Shown here piece by piece: positions 1 through 8,691 of a DNA stretch of 64,000 nucleotides. Within the stretch, counting starts at the first letter, position 1, and every line of letters begins with the position of its first letter. The DNA comes from Streptomyces sp. NBC_00670. Lineage in GTDB: Bacteria; Actinomycetota; Actinomycetes; Streptomycetales; Streptomycetaceae. The notes below the pieces were generated by a model, which did no database searches, was not told the DNA's origin, and saw only the letters and a list, made by a program, of their open reading frames with translations. Made by a program: the position numbers and the translations under genes. Location of the stretch: positions 5,953,001 to 6,017,000 of the forward strand of contig NZ_CP109017.1 in assembly GCF_036226765.1 (NCBI RefSeq), given 5' to 3'.

Positions 1-615
1 ACGGGGCTGGTCGAGCGCATCGACCGCCTCGGCCCGCTCGCCGTGGCGCTGGCGATGGCACGCTGCCACTGCGGCCCCGAGGTGATCCGCGGCTACCGGG
101 CCGCGCATCCGACGGCCACGACGTCGGAACTGATCGGCCAGATGGTGACCGACCACCTCCTGCGGGTCCCCCTGCACCGCCTGGCGGACGCGCGCACCCC
201 CGGGTCCGCCCCCACCCACGTCTACGAGTTCGCCTGGCGCTCCCACATCCCCGGCCTGGGCGCCTGTCACGCCCTGGAACTCGGCTTCGTCTTCGACGCG
301 GCGGACGTACCGGAGGCGGAACGGCTCGCCGGCCCGGACGCGCCCCGGGAACTGGCGCGGGAGATGCACGCCGCGTGGGTGCGGTTCGCGGTGGACGGCG
401 ACCCCGGCTGGCCGGCCTGGGACGCGTCCCACCCCGTCCGTGTCTTCGGCACGCCCGGACCCCCCGTCGCCCACGGCCCCCGCGACCTGGAAATGGCCCT
501 CTGGCAGTCCCAGACCACCCGCCCCGACCCCCACCGCACCCCCCGGAGAACCACCCGCCCACCCCTACGCGTCACGGCCCCCCTGTCAGCGGTCCGCCGC
601 TTCCGCCGCACGTGA
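1..615 (+). CDS. Carboxylesterase type B, C-terminal fragment
   Basis: The reading frame is open from the first base, so the gene starts before the window and only about 204 C-terminal residues are visible. The stretch around GACHALELGFVFD matches the region carrying the catalytic histidine and following acidic residue in type-B carboxylesterases (para-nitrobenzyl esterase family), and the following REMHAAWVRFAVDGDP...WPAWD segment is the usual C-terminal signature. Nucleophile serine and oxyanion hole lie outside the window. The last 40 residues are Pro/Arg/Thr-rich and look like a non-conserved tail. The family hydrolyses carboxylic esters with little specificity; the real substrate is unknown. 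Confidence 0.85.
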   Translation, partial: TGLVERIDRLGPLAVALAMARCHCGPEVIRGYRAAHPTATTSELIGQMVTDHLLRVPLHRLADARTPGSAPTHVYEFAWRSHIPGLGACHALELGFVFDAADVPEAERLAGPDAPRELAREMHAAWVRFAVDGDPGWPAWDASHPVRVFGTPGPPVAHGPRDLEMALWQSQTTRPDPHRTPRRTTRPPLRVTAPLSAVRRFRRT

Positions 616-667
616 CGGGGGCCGCGAACCGCCGGCGGCAGACGCCGGACCACACGGAGGTCAGGAG

Positions 668-1639
668 ATGAGCGAGTCGTTCCCGCCGATCGAGCCCTAC
701 GAGACGGGCATGCTCGATGTCGGCGAGGGCAACCTCGTGTACTGGGAGGTCTGCGGCAATCCGGACGGCAAGCCGGCCGTGGTCGTCCATGGCGGGCCCG
801 GCTCGGGGTGCGGCGTCGGCGCACGCCGGCACTTCGACCCGGACAGGTACCGCATCGTGCTGTTCGACCAGCGCGGCTGCGGGCGCAGCCGTCCGCACGC
901 GAGCGACCCCGCCACCGACATGCGGCACAACACCACCCGGCACCTGATCGCCGACATGGAGCGGCTGCGCGCACACCTGGGCATCGAGAACTGGTTGCTG
1001 TACGGCGGCTCGTGGGGCTCCACGCTGATCCTGGCCTACGCCGAGACACACCCGGAGCGGGTGTCGGAGATCGTCGTCTCCGCCGTCACCACCACCCGGC
1101 GCTCCGAGATCGACTGGCTCTACCGCGGCGTCGGCCGGTTCTTCCCCGAGCAGTGGGAGCGCTTCCTCGCGGGCGCCCCCGGCACACCGCGCGACGGCGA
1201 CGTCGTCGCGGCCTACGCGCGCCTGATGGAACACCCGGACGCCGCGGTACGCGAGAAGGCCACGGCCGACTGGTGTGCGTGGGAGGACACGGTCCTGTCC
1301 GGGGAGACGAAGGGCGCCGCCCACCCCTACGGTGACCGGCCGCCGGCCGCGCGACTGGCCCTGGTGCGCATCTGCTCGCACTACTTCTCCCACGGCGCGT
1401 GGCTGGAGGAGGGCGTCCTGCTGCGCGAGGCCCACCGGCTGGCCGGCATCCCTGGCGTGCTGGTGCACGGCCGGCTCGACATGGGCGGCCCGCTCGACAC
1501 CGCCTGGGAACTGGCCCGTGCGTGGCCCGACGCGGAGCTGATCGTCGTCGAGGAGGCGGGCCACCTGGGCAGCGACACCACACGCGGCCATGTGCGCGCG
1601 GCCCTCGACCGCTTCGCTCACCGGGGCGGGGCGCGGTGA
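668..1639 (+). CDS. pip: Prolyl aminopeptidase (proline iminopeptidase)
   Basis: A 323-residue alpha/beta hydrolase of family S33 that removes N-terminal proline from peptides in the cytoplasm. Visible motifs are the oxyanion-hole HGGPGSG (residues 41-47), the DQRGCGRS strand-turn (67-74), the nucleophile elbow GGSWGS with Ser115, and the likely catalytic Asp271 (HGRLD) and His299 (EAGH). Length is normal for the family. The ATG at 668 is preceded by AGGAG at good spacing; an in-frame upstream start at 440 would overlap the esterase and has no family support. It follows the esterase by 52 bases and may be cotranscribed with it. Confidence 0.93.
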   Translation: MSESFPPIEPYETGMLDVGEGNLVYWEVCGNPDGKPAVVVHGGPGSGCGVGARRHFDPDRYRIVLFDQRGCGRSRPHASDPATDMRHNTTRHLIADMERLRAHLGIENWLLYGGSWGSTLILAYAETHPERVSEIVVSAVTTTRRSEIDWLYRGVGRFFPEQWERFLAGAPGTPRDGDVVAAYARLMEHPDAAVREKATADWCAWEDTVLSGETKGAAHPYGDRPPAARLALVRICSHYFSHGAWLEEGVLLREAHRLAGIPGVLVHGRLDMGGPLDTAWELARAWPDAELIVVEEAGHLGSDTTRGHVRAALDRFAHRGGAR

Positions 1640-1657
1640 GCCGTCCACCGGCTCCCT

Positions 1658-2602
1658 TCACGCACCCGCACCCTCCAGCACCTCCGCGACCCCCCGCACC
1701 CCCGCCGGGCCCACGCGGCAGCAGCCGCCGATGAGGCGGGCGCCCGCGTGGTGCCAGCGCTGTACCGCTTCGGGGGTGAAGGTGGTGGGGCCGGTCCAGG
1801 TGTGGGTGGCAGGCCTCCAGGTCTCGCCGCTGTTGGGGTAGGCCACCGCCGGCTTGCCGGTCACCCTTGTCGCGGTCGTCACCGCGTGTTCCACGTCCGT
1901 GGGGGCGCAGCAGTTGACGCCCACCGCGATGATCTCGTCCGCCTCGGCGGCCAGGGCGAACGCCTCCTCCAGGGGTTGTCCGGCGCGGGTGCGGTCGCCG
2001 TCGATCGTGTACGACAGCCAGGCGGGGACGTCCAGGCCCCGTACCGCGCGGAGCAGGGCCCGGGCCTCGTCCGTGTCGGGGACCGTTTCCAGGGCGAGGA
2101 CGTCGGGGCGGGCGGCGGCCAGGGTTTCGAGGCGGGGGCGGTGGAAGGCCTCCAGTTCGGCCACCGAGAGGCCGTAGCGGCCGCGGTACTCGGAGCCGTC
2201 CGCGAGCATCGCTCCGTACGGGCCGGCCGATGCCGCCACCCACAGGGGGCGCGACGCCCCCCGTGCGCGGGCCCGGTGCGCGGCGGTCCGCGCCAACTGA
2301 ACGCTCAGCGTCAGCAGTTCGGTCGTACGGGCGCGGTCGAAGCCGTACCGTGCGAAGCCCTCGTACGTCGCCTGGTAGCTCGCCGTGATCGCCACGCTCG
2401 CGCCCGCCTCGAAGTAGGCCAGGTGGGCGTCGGCGATCGCTTCCGGCGCCTCGGCCAGGAGCCGTGCCGACCACAAAGCGTCGCCGAGATCGTGCCCGGC
2501 CGCCTCCAGCTGGTTGGACAGGCCGCCGTCCAGGACGACGACCGAGCCGGCCGGCGCCTCGGCGAGCGAAGGACGCCGTGTCTCGCTGCTCATACGGTTC
2601 AT
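1658..2602 (-). CDS. mmuM: Homocysteine S-methyltransferase
   Basis: A 314-residue zinc enzyme that transfers a methyl group from S-methylmethionine (or SAM) to homocysteine, making methionine. The N-terminal VVLDGGLSNQLE (22-33), the GVNCC motif (Cys231/Cys232) and the C-terminal GGCCRVGP (Cys294/Cys295) give the metal ligands of this family. Two starts are possible, ATG 2602 and ATG 2593; GGGGTG lies 4 and 13 bases upstream respectively, so the second may be the real one. The gene converges on the aminopeptidase with only 18 bases between stops. No S-methylmethionine permease (mmuP) is adjacent, so in-cell repair of damaged SAM is as likely a role as uptake of the substrate. Confidence 0.92.
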   Translation of the reverse strand: MNRMSSETRRPSLAEAPAGSVVVLDGGLSNQLEAAGHDLGDALWSARLLAEAPEAIADAHLAYFEAGASVAITASYQATYEGFARYGFDRARTTELLTLSVQLARTAAHRARARGASRPLWVAASAGPYGAMLADGSEYRGRYGLSVAELEAFHRPRLETLAAARPDVLALETVPDTDEARALLRAVRGLDVPAWLSYTIDGDRTRAGQPLEEAFALAAEADEIIAVGVNCCAPTDVEHAVTTATRVTGKPAVAYPNSGETWRPATHTWTGPTTFTPEAVQRWHHAGARLIGGCCRVGPAGVRGVAEVLEGAGA

Positions 2603-2824
2603 TACACCCCAACACCCCGCATACGTTCGGCGCCCGCCGGAGCCAATATCGATCTCCCTCTACAACCAGCGGCGTCACAGCACGCATACTTCTGTTCACC
2701 GGGCAACCCGGTACACAGGGCTGGTGCGTTCACGTGTTCGTGACGCAGCATCTGATACCGCGTCCGGCAGCGGAGGGGCCCGGGCCCGTGCGACGAGCCC
2801 GTACGCCGTCCCCTCCCCATGAAC

Positions 2825-2860
2825 CCTGGGGCGTCCCGACCGGAACCGGGGCGCCCCAGG
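2825..2860 (-). terminator. Hairpin terminator behind the TetR gene
   Basis: CCTGGGGCG and CGCCCCAGG form a perfect 9-bp stem with extra internal CCCG/CGGG pairing. It sits 8 bases beyond the stop codon of the TetR gene on the minus strand. No U-tract follows, as is usual in Streptomyces. The rest of 2603-2867 shows no coding sequence I can support. Confidence 0.6.
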
Positions 2861-2867
2861 CCCCGCC

Positions 2868-3485
2868 TCACCGGCCGCCCGAGTCGGCGGCCTCGGCCCG
2901 CCCGCCGGCCACCGCCGTCTCCCTGGGCCAGTGCTCCAGCGCCACGTGCAGCGCGTCCACCGCCTTGTCCCAGGAGGCCCGTACGTCACGCGGATCGGCG
3001 AAGCCGCCCGCCGCCTCCAGCGCGCAGTACCCGTGGAAGGTGGCACGCAACAGCCGTACGGCATCGGTGAGATCGGGCTCGTCGAGACCGTACGCCCTGA
3101 GCATCCCGTACGTGATCTCGGCGGTGCGCCGCATCGCGGGGGAGTCGGGGACGACCTCCGGGTCGATCCGGATCTGCATCGCCGCGTACCGCCCCGGATA
3201 CCGCAGCGCGTACTCCCGGTAGGCGCCGGCGAACGCCGCCAGTGCCTCGCGCCCGGCCCGCCCGGCCACGGCGTCGGCGATCTCGTCGATCATCTCGCCC
3301 CCGGCGAACAGCGCGAGTCGCGTCCGCAGCTCCCGCAGGCCGCGCACGTGCGCGTACAGACTGGCGTCCTTCACCCCGAACCGCCGCGCGAGCGCGGACA
3401 GCGTGACCTCCTCGAAGCCCACCTCGTCGGCGAGCTCGGCGGCGGCCACGACCAGCCGCTCGACACTGACCCCGGCACGCGCCAC
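2868..3485 (-). CDS. TetR-family transcriptional regulator with WHG C-terminal domain
   Basis: A 205-residue repressor. The N-terminal helix-turn-helix runs over about residues 8-50 (VVAAAELADEVGF, then the recognition helix around GVKDASLYAHV). The C-terminal half is the TetR_C_33/WHG type, with YREYALRYPGRYAAM and the helix RLLRATFHGYCALEAAGGF. I place the start at GTG 3485 because GGAAGGG lies just upstream; the longer form from GTG 3500 would carry that ribosome site inside its own frame. It is upstream of, and in the same direction as, nothing but itself; the neighbouring alditol oxidase gene (3558-4805) reads towards it, so the two could share a transcript and the regulator may control the oxidase. 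The ligand is unknown. Confidence 0.88.
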   Translation of the reverse strand: MARAGVSVERLVVAAAELADEVGFEEVTLSALARRFGVKDASLYAHVRGLRELRTRLALFAGGEMIDEIADAVAGRAGREALAAFAGAYREYALRYPGRYAAMQIRIDPEVVPDSPAMRRTAEITYGMLRAYGLDEPDLTDAVRLLRATFHGYCALEAAGGFADPRDVRASWDKAVDALHVALEHWPRETAVAGGRAEAADSGGR

Positions 3486-3557
3486 GAACACCCTTCCCAC
3501 GACGGACGACGATGAGGGCCTCGAGGTTATCGCCCGGAGGAGGGCGCGGCCCCGGCC

Positions 3558-4805
3558 TCACCCGCCCAGGACCGACTCCACGAACGCGTTGCGGAACGTG
3601 CCGTCCGGGTCCAGCTCCGCCGCCAGCGCGGCGAAGTCGGCGAGCCGCGGGTAGAGCGCGCGCAGGGCCGCCGGCCCGGTGGTGAAGACCTTGCCCCAGT
3701 GCGGGCGGGCGTCGAACGGCTCCAGGGCCGCCTCAAGCCGGCGCACCACCGGCAGCACCAGGGCCGTGTCCTCCACCCACGTGAAGTGGAAGGCGACCGA
3801 GTCACGGCCGTACGCCGGGCCGAGCCACTGGGGGTCGGCGGCGATCGTGCGGACCTCGCAGGTCTGCAGGACCGGGGCGAGCGTGTCCCGGATCGCGTCC
3901 AGGGCGTGCAGTCCCGCCGTCGCGTGCTCCCGGGGCAGCAGGTACTCCGACTGGAGCTCCGCCCCGCTGCTCGGCACGAACTCCGCGCGGAAGTGCGGCA
4001 GCCGCTCGTGCCAGGGGCCCGGCACGCCGAACTGCTCGGTGCAGTTGAGCGCCGGCATGCCCGGCACCGGATGCATCTTCTCGGTCGCCGGGGCCGCCCA
4101 CGGGAACTCCACCGGCGCCTGGTCCGTGCGCCGCTTCAGCCACACCTGACGGAACCCCGGCGCCTGCCAGTCGGTGAACAGGCTCACGCTGTACGCCGAC
4201 GCCGCCACCGTCTCGTAGTCAAGTCCCGCCAGCGGCAGCTCGGTGAAGACGTGCTGCGCCACCTCGTACGCCGGCTCCAGGTCGAGCGTGAGCGCGGTCA
4301 CCACGCCGAGGGCGCCGAGCGAGGTCACCGCCCCGTCGAAGCGCGGGTCGCCCCGGCCGATGACGACCGTCGAGCCGTCCGCCGTGACCAGCTCGACCTC
4401 CCGCACCGCCGCGGCGAGCGGCCCGTTGGCCACGCCCGAGCCGTGCGTTCCCGTGGCCACCGAACCCGCCACCGAGATGTGCGGCAGCGACGCCATGTTC
4501 GGCAGCGCCAGCCCGTGCGCGTGCACCACCCGCGCCAGCTCCGCGTACCGCACCCCGCCCCCGACCCGTACCGTACGGGCCGCCGTGTCCACCGCCACCT
4601 CGGACGGCAGCGCGTCCAGCGACAGCAGGACACCGTCCGCGCCGGGCTCGGCGATCTCGTTGAACGAGTGCCCGCTGCCCAGCACCCGCAGCCGCGCGCT
4701 GCCCGCGACGACGGCCCGCAGCGCGTCGAGCGTGCCCGGCCGGTGCAGCTCCTTGGCCGCGTACGTGATGTTTCCGGCCCAGTTGGTGACCGTGTCCCTC
4801 GTCAC
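3558..4805 (-). CDS. xyoA: Alditol oxidase (AldO/xylitol oxidase)
   Basis: A 415-residue soluble flavoprotein that oxidises the terminal hydroxyl of xylitol, sorbitol and similar polyols to aldoses, giving hydrogen peroxide. The sequence is very close, as I remember it, to the S. coelicolor alditol oxidase (418 residues). His46 in GSGHSFNEI is the covalent FAD attachment residue of that enzyme; the VAO-type FAD domain continues through SLPHISVAGSVATGTHGSG, and the ALO C-terminal domain includes PHWGKVF. The start is GTG 4805 with GGAGG eight bases upstream. The stop is 57 bases or more from the TetR start, so oxidase and regulator may be cotranscribed. Divergent from the radical SAM gene across 150 bases. 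Confidence 0.95.
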   Translation of the reverse strand: MTRDTVTNWAGNITYAAKELHRPGTLDALRAVVAGSARLRVLGSGHSFNEIAEPGADGVLLSLDALPSEVAVDTAARTVRVGGGVRYAELARVVHAHGLALPNMASLPHISVAGSVATGTHGSGVANGPLAAAVREVELVTADGSTVVIGRGDPRFDGAVTSLGALGVVTALTLDLEPAYEVAQHVFTELPLAGLDYETVAASAYSVSLFTDWQAPGFRQVWLKRRTDQAPVEFPWAAPATEKMHPVPGMPALNCTEQFGVPGPWHERLPHFRAEFVPSSGAELQSEYLLPREHATAGLHALDAIRDTLAPVLQTCEVRTIAADPQWLGPAYGRDSVAFHFTWVEDTALVLPVVRRLEAALEPFDARPHWGKVFTTGPAALRALYPRLADFAALAAELDPDGTFRNAFVESVLGG

Positions 4806-4955
4806 TGTGGTTCCTCCGGGAAAGTCCCTGCGGCGCTGGTCGCCGCCGTACGCACCTTCTCACCCGCCCCCGGCGCGCGGGGACCCGGTACCGGCACCGG
4901 GCGAGCGGGGGCATACCGTGAGGAGAGGAACGTCCGACCAGGGAGGAGACAACGG

Positions 4956-6275
4956 ATGGGCAGCCGCACCGCGCTGGTCGAGGATCTGCTGGAACGGTTC
5001 GCGCACGTGCCGCGCGAGGCCGTCTTCAAGGAGGATCTGCTCAGGGGCGGGGTCGCCTTCGACGCCTCCGCGCTCAGCGACAACGAGAGCGGGGACGTCA
5101 AACCGAAGTCGTACTTCATCTTCTCCTTCGACCACGGCACCCTCCCCGAGCTGGGCGAGGCCGCGCTGCGCCGCCCGCCGGAGGAGATCATCCTCACCGG
5201 CGGCCCCTACGACCTGCGCCGCACCGTCGTCTCGGTACGGGTGAACCCCTCCTCGCCGTACCGGGTCGCCGCCGGCGAGGACGGCATGCTCGGGCTGTAC
5301 CTCGACGGGAAGCGGATCGCCGACGTGGGCGTGCCGCCCATGCCGGAGTACTACCGGCACACCCTCTCCAACGGGAAATCGGTCATGGAGGTGGCCCCCA
5401 CCATCCAGTGGGGCTATCTGATCTACCTCACCGTCTTCCGCGTCTGCCAGTACTTCGGCGCCAAGGAGGAGTGCCAGTACTGCGACATCAACCACAACTG
5501 GCGCCAGCACAAGGCGGCCGGCCGCCCCTACACCGGGGTCAAGGACGTCGAGGAGGTGCTGGAGGCGCTGGAGATCATCGACAAGTACGACACCGCCAAG
5601 GCCTCCACCGCCTACACCCTCACCGGCGGCGCCATCACCAAGACCGTCTCGGGCCGCGACGAGGCCGACTTCTACGGCCACTACGCCAAGGCCATCGAGG
5701 AGCGCTTCCCCGGCCGCTGGATCGGCAAGGTCGTCGCCCAGGCACTGCCCAAGCCGGACGTGCAGCGGTTCAAGGACTACGGCGTCCAGATCTATCACCC
5801 CAACTTCGAGGTGTGGGACGAGTACCTGTTCAAGATGTACTGCCCCGGCAAGGAGCGGTACGTCGGCCGTGACGAGTGGCACCGGCGGATCCTCGACTCC
5901 GCCGACGTCTTCGGCGCGCGCAACGTGATCCCGAACTTCGTGGCGGGCGTGGAGATGGCCGAGCCGTTCGGCTTCAAGACGGTCGACGAGGCCATCGCGT
6001 CCACCACCGAAGGCCTGCGCTTCTTCATGTCGCACGGCATCACGCCCCGGTTCACCACGTGGTGCCCCGAGCCGACGACCCCGCTCGGCAAGGCCAACCC
6101 GAACGGCGCGCCGCTGGAGTACCACATCCGGCTCCTCCAGGCGTACCGGCAGACGATGGAGGACTTCGGGCTCTCCTCGCCTCCGGGGTACGGGCCGCCC
6201 GGGCCGGGCAACGCGGTCTTCTCCGTCAGCTCGTTCATGGACAGCCTGCCGGCGGAGCGGACGGCGGAGGTCTGA
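4956..6275 (+). CDS. Radical SAM protein with atypical CX8CX2C cluster motif
   Basis: A 439-residue cytoplasmic protein. Residues 160-178 hold Cys164, Cys173 and Cys176, a C-x8-C-x2-C arrangement followed by DINHNW, in place of the standard CX3CX2C. The following beta/alpha pattern (TAYTLTGGAITKT, then VVAQALPKPDVQRF, then IPNFVAGVEMAEPFGF and FTTWCPEP) fits a radical SAM TIM barrel, with TGGAI resembling the GGE SAM-binding motif. The 130-residue N-terminal part (SYFIFSFDHGT, IILTGGPYDLRRTVVSVRVNP) is not one I recognise. Start ATG 4956 has GGGAGGAG upstream. Biotin-synthase-like radical SAM proteins are the nearest named group I can offer; the reaction is unknown. Confidence 0.8.
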   Translation: MGSRTALVEDLLERFAHVPREAVFKEDLLRGGVAFDASALSDNESGDVKPKSYFIFSFDHGTLPELGEAALRRPPEEIILTGGPYDLRRTVVSVRVNPSSPYRVAAGEDGMLGLYLDGKRIADVGVPPMPEYYRHTLSNGKSVMEVAPTIQWGYLIYLTVFRVCQYFGAKEECQYCDINHNWRQHKAAGRPYTGVKDVEEVLEALEIIDKYDTAKASTAYTLTGGAITKTVSGRDEADFYGHYAKAIEERFPGRWIGKVVAQALPKPDVQRFKDYGVQIYHPNFEVWDEYLFKMYCPGKERYVGRDEWHRRILDSADVFGARNVIPNFVAGVEMAEPFGFKTVDEAIASTTEGLRFFMSHGITPRFTTWCPEPTTPLGKANPNGAPLEYHIRLLQAYRQTMEDFGLSSPPGYGPPGPGNAVFSVSSFMDSLPAERTAEV

Positions 6276-6286
6276 GGCTGTTCCGA

Positions 6287-6345
6287 CCTCGGCCCCGGCC
6301 CCGGCCCCGGCCCCGGTCCCGGTTTTTCCGGGGCCGGGGCCGAGG
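6287..6345. terminator. Long bidirectional hairpin between convergent genes
   Basis: CCTCGGCCCCGGCCCC and its exact complement GGGGCCGGGGCCGAGG form a 16-bp perfect stem. The loop contains GGCCCC repeats and a TTTTT tract. It lies between the stop of the radical SAM gene (6275) and the stop of the CotH gene (6353), so it can end both transcripts. Confidence 0.8.
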
Positions 6346-6352
6346 TGCGTCG

Positions 6353-8014
6353 TCAGCCGGTGATCACCTCGTTCTTCGCGAGGCTCTTCGTCCGCGTGGT
6401 CAGCGTGGACCTGAGCGACGACGCCGTCTTCGCGACCCCGTCGGCGTCCGCGCCGGCGGCCTTCGCCTGCGTCACCAGGGTGGCGAGGGCGTCGGTGGCG
6501 TAGCCGGAGCCGAAGAACTGCCGGTACAGCTTCTTGTACGCCGCGTGGTAGACGGAGTCGAAGGCGTCGGTGTCCAGGAAGCGCTCCTTGAGGATGTTGC
6601 CGCCCATGCCGCCTGCCATGCCGCCGCCCTTGTCGATCTGGCCGGTGTCGTTCTGGCCGGCGCCGGGGGGCTGGGCCGTGCCGTCCGGCGCCTCCGACGG
6701 GGCCCCGGAGGGCATCGCGCCCCCGGCAGCACCCCTGGCCATACCGCCCCCGCCGCCCATACTGGTGCTCTCGTCGGGGCCGGTGGTGGCGGTGCCGCTG
6801 AACGTGAGGTTGAAGTCCCAGCCCAGTACCGAGAACTTCCTGCTCGCCAGGTCGTACCAGAGCACGTAGTTGTTGCCCGGCCCGGCCATGTCGTCGAAGT
6901 TCAGCAGCAGGTTCTGCGTGGCGACGTACTCCGCGAACGACTCGACGTCGACGTACTCGTCGAGATCCTCGGCGAACTCCTTGTCCGAGGCCTGGTTGAC
7001 CCACTTCAAGAGTCTCATCACTGGGGACAGGTCCTGGCTGCCCTCCATGTTGAGCTGCTTGAACGACGTCTCGTAGTCGGTCGGGTCGTCCCCGACGTAG
7101 TCGAAGCTCCCGCCCGCGCGTGCCTTGTAGGCCACGCCCTTGGTGCCGATCTCCGTGTCGACGTAGTCCTTGCTCGGGTTCTCCACCATCAGCCGGGTCA
7201 CGGCGGGGCGGTTGTTGACCTTGAGCGTGCCGAAGGCGTACGACTCCGCCGTCTGCCCCGACCTCTTCATCAGGGAGAGGGACAGGGCCTCGTTGAGCGG
7301 CAGGGCGTCGTCCACGCCGGGGCGCAGCGAGATCTCCCGCTGTCCGTCGTAGGCGCGGCCCTCGACGTACTCGTCGATGCTGATGAGCCAGGGCAGTTCC
7401 TCGGGCTTGGCGGCGGAGAGGTCGAACTGGGCCATGCCGCCGCCTTGGCCGCCTGCCATGCCGCCTCCGTCTTCGGCGGGGGCCTGTTGGTCACCGTCTT
7501 CGGCGGGCGCCTGCCGGCCACCGGTTCCGCCCTGTTGGCCCTCGGCACCGCCCTGTTGGCCCTCGGCACCGCGCTGCGGGAAGCCGCCCGGGCCGTTCCC
7601 CTTCCGCTGGCCGTTGCCGCTCCCGCTGCGCAGGCTCTGCAGTGTGGAGTTGCCCTTGAGGCGGATACCGACGTCGTTCAGGTAGACGCCGTCGATGGTG
7701 AGGTCGGCCTCGATGTACTCCTTCTCGCCGTCCTTCTGGAACTTGCTCATCATGTCGTCGAAGTCGGTCTGGTCGTAGGCGAGTTGGATCGAATGCGGCT
7801 GCGAGGCGTCGAACAGGCCGACCGTGCCGGTGACGTCGTCCGTGATCTCGTCGGCGTCGGCCGTGGACGCGCTGGTGACGAACGGGGTGATCCGCGCGTC
7901 GCCGAGGAAGACCAGCAGACAGGTCAGCCCGACGGCCAGGAACGCGGCCGGTTTCCAGTGGTGGCGCAGCCGCAGCGGGATGCGGTGCACCAGCCGCCTG
8001 CGGGGGGCCGCCAT
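6353..8014 (-). CDS. CotH-kinase-family membrane protein
   Basis: A 553-residue protein with a basic N-terminus and one membrane helix (about residues 22-40, PAAFLAVGLTCLLVFLG), then an outside domain of the spore-coat CotH type. Family marks include IRLKGNSTLQSL, the block from PWLISIDEYVEGRAYDG, the NLLLNFDDMAGPGNNY run and the metal-binding-like GWDFNLTF. CotH proteins are atypical kinases that phosphorylate other surface proteins in Bacillus; the target here is unknown. Two Gly/Met/Gln-rich linkers interrupt the domain (about 160-205 and 420-480), with exact internal DNA repeats. The start ATG overlaps the DUF4956 stop by one base, so it is the third gene of the VTC operon. Confidence 0.88.
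   Translation of the reverse strand: MAAPRRRLVHRIPLRLRHHWKPAAFLAVGLTCLLVFLGDARITPFVTSASTADADEITDDVTGTVGLFDASQPHSIQLAYDQTDFDDMMSKFQKDGEKEYIEADLTIDGVYLNDVGIRLKGNSTLQSLRSGSGNGQRKGNGPGGFPQRGAEGQQGGAEGQQGGTGGRQAPAEDGDQQAPAEDGGGMAGGQGGGMAQFDLSAAKPEELPWLISIDEYVEGRAYDGQREISLRPGVDDALPLNEALSLSLMKRSGQTAESYAFGTLKVNNRPAVTRLMVENPSKDYVDTEIGTKGVAYKARAGGSFDYVGDDPTDYETSFKQLNMEGSQDLSPVMRLLKWVNQASDKEFAEDLDEYVDVESFAEYVATQNLLLNFDDMAGPGNNYVLWYDLASRKFSVLGWDFNLTFSGTATTGPDESTSMGGGGGMARGAAGGAMPSGAPSEAPDGTAQPPGAGQNDTGQIDKGGGMAGGMGGNILKERFLDTDAFDSVYHAAYKKLYRQFFGSGYATDALATLVTQAKAAGADADGVAKTASSLRSTLTTRTKSLAKNEVITG
7529..7570. repeat. 21-bp tandem duplication inside the CotH linker
   Basis: Two identical 21-base units (7529-7549 and 7550-7570) encode the repeated GAEGQQG heptapeptide of the linker. 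A looser duplication just upstream (about 7490-7512) encodes APAEDG twice. In-frame units of this kind change linker length without breaking the protein. Confidence 0.75.
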
Positions 8015-8691
8015 CAGAGGTCCGTCTGGTCGTAACCGGTCAGTACGGTCACGCGCTGGCCCATGGTCCGCTCGCGCAGGGCGGCGACCAGCTCACCGGG
8101 CTCGTGGCCCTTCTTGATGCGGACGGTGTAGAACATCTCGGTCAGCGTGCCGCCGCGGATCGACTCGGTGCTGACCAGCTCGAACTCGTCGGTGTGGCGC
8201 AGCAGGACGTCCTGGACGGCGTGCGTGTGGTCCTCGCCCGCCGGGAGCTGGACCTTGACGACCTGGCGCTGGACGTTGAGGGCGAACCAGTTGAACCGGC
8301 TCATCGCCCAGATGATGACCGCGATCACCACGCCGCCCACGGCGGCCAGGGTGTAGAAGCGGGCACCGCAGGCCATGCCGATGGCCATGACCAGGAAGAT
8401 GAAGCCGACGTCCCGGGTCTCCTTGACCGCGTTGCGGAACCGGACCACGGACAGCGCGCCCACCAGGGAGAAGGCGCGGGCCAGGTTGGAGCCGACGACC
8501 AGCATGATCAGGGCGACGACCATGCCCACGATGACGAGGGTCTGCACGTAGGACTGGCTGTACGAGACGTTTTTGTGGGTGGCCCGGTACACGTAACCGA
8601 TCAACGTGGAGAGCACGAAGGACAGGGCCATGGCGAGCACGATGTCGGTGACGCTGAACGTGCCGCTCAGGTCCTGGAGGTCGAGGTTCAC
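8014..8691 (-). CDS. DUF4956 membrane protein
   Basis: A 225-residue inner-membrane protein with four predicted helices in the first 140 residues (VLAMALSFVLSTLIGYVY, TLVIVGMVVALIMLVVGS, FIFLVMAIGMACGARFYTLA, GGVVIAVIIWAM) and a soluble C-terminal half. The run ARAFSLVGALSVVRFRNAVKETRD between helices is the conserved DUF4956 signature and resembles the cytoplasmic loop of MgtC/YhiD proteins. The start is GTG 8691, which overlaps the stop of the VTC gene as GTGA, and its own stop overlaps the CotH start, so the three proteins are made in a coupled series. Function is unknown; the place between a polyphosphate polymerase and CotH suggests a membrane partner of one or both. Confidence 0.9.
   Translation of the reverse strand: MNLDLQDLSGTFSVTDIVLAMALSFVLSTLIGYVYRATHKNVSYSQSYVQTLVIVGMVVALIMLVVGSNLARAFSLVGALSVVRFRNAVKETRDVGFIFLVMAIGMACGARFYTLAAVGGVVIAVIIWAMSRFNWFALNVQRQVVKVQLPAGEDHTHAVQDVLLRHTDEFELVSTESIRGGTLTEMFYTVRIKKGHEPGELVAALRERTMGQRVTVLTGYDQTDL

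Noticed and set aside
3699..4955. Plus-strand extension of the radical SAM frame through the alditol oxidase gene
   Set aside because: Antisense to a gene with clear identity; the real start at 4956 has a good ribosome site and family-like beginning.
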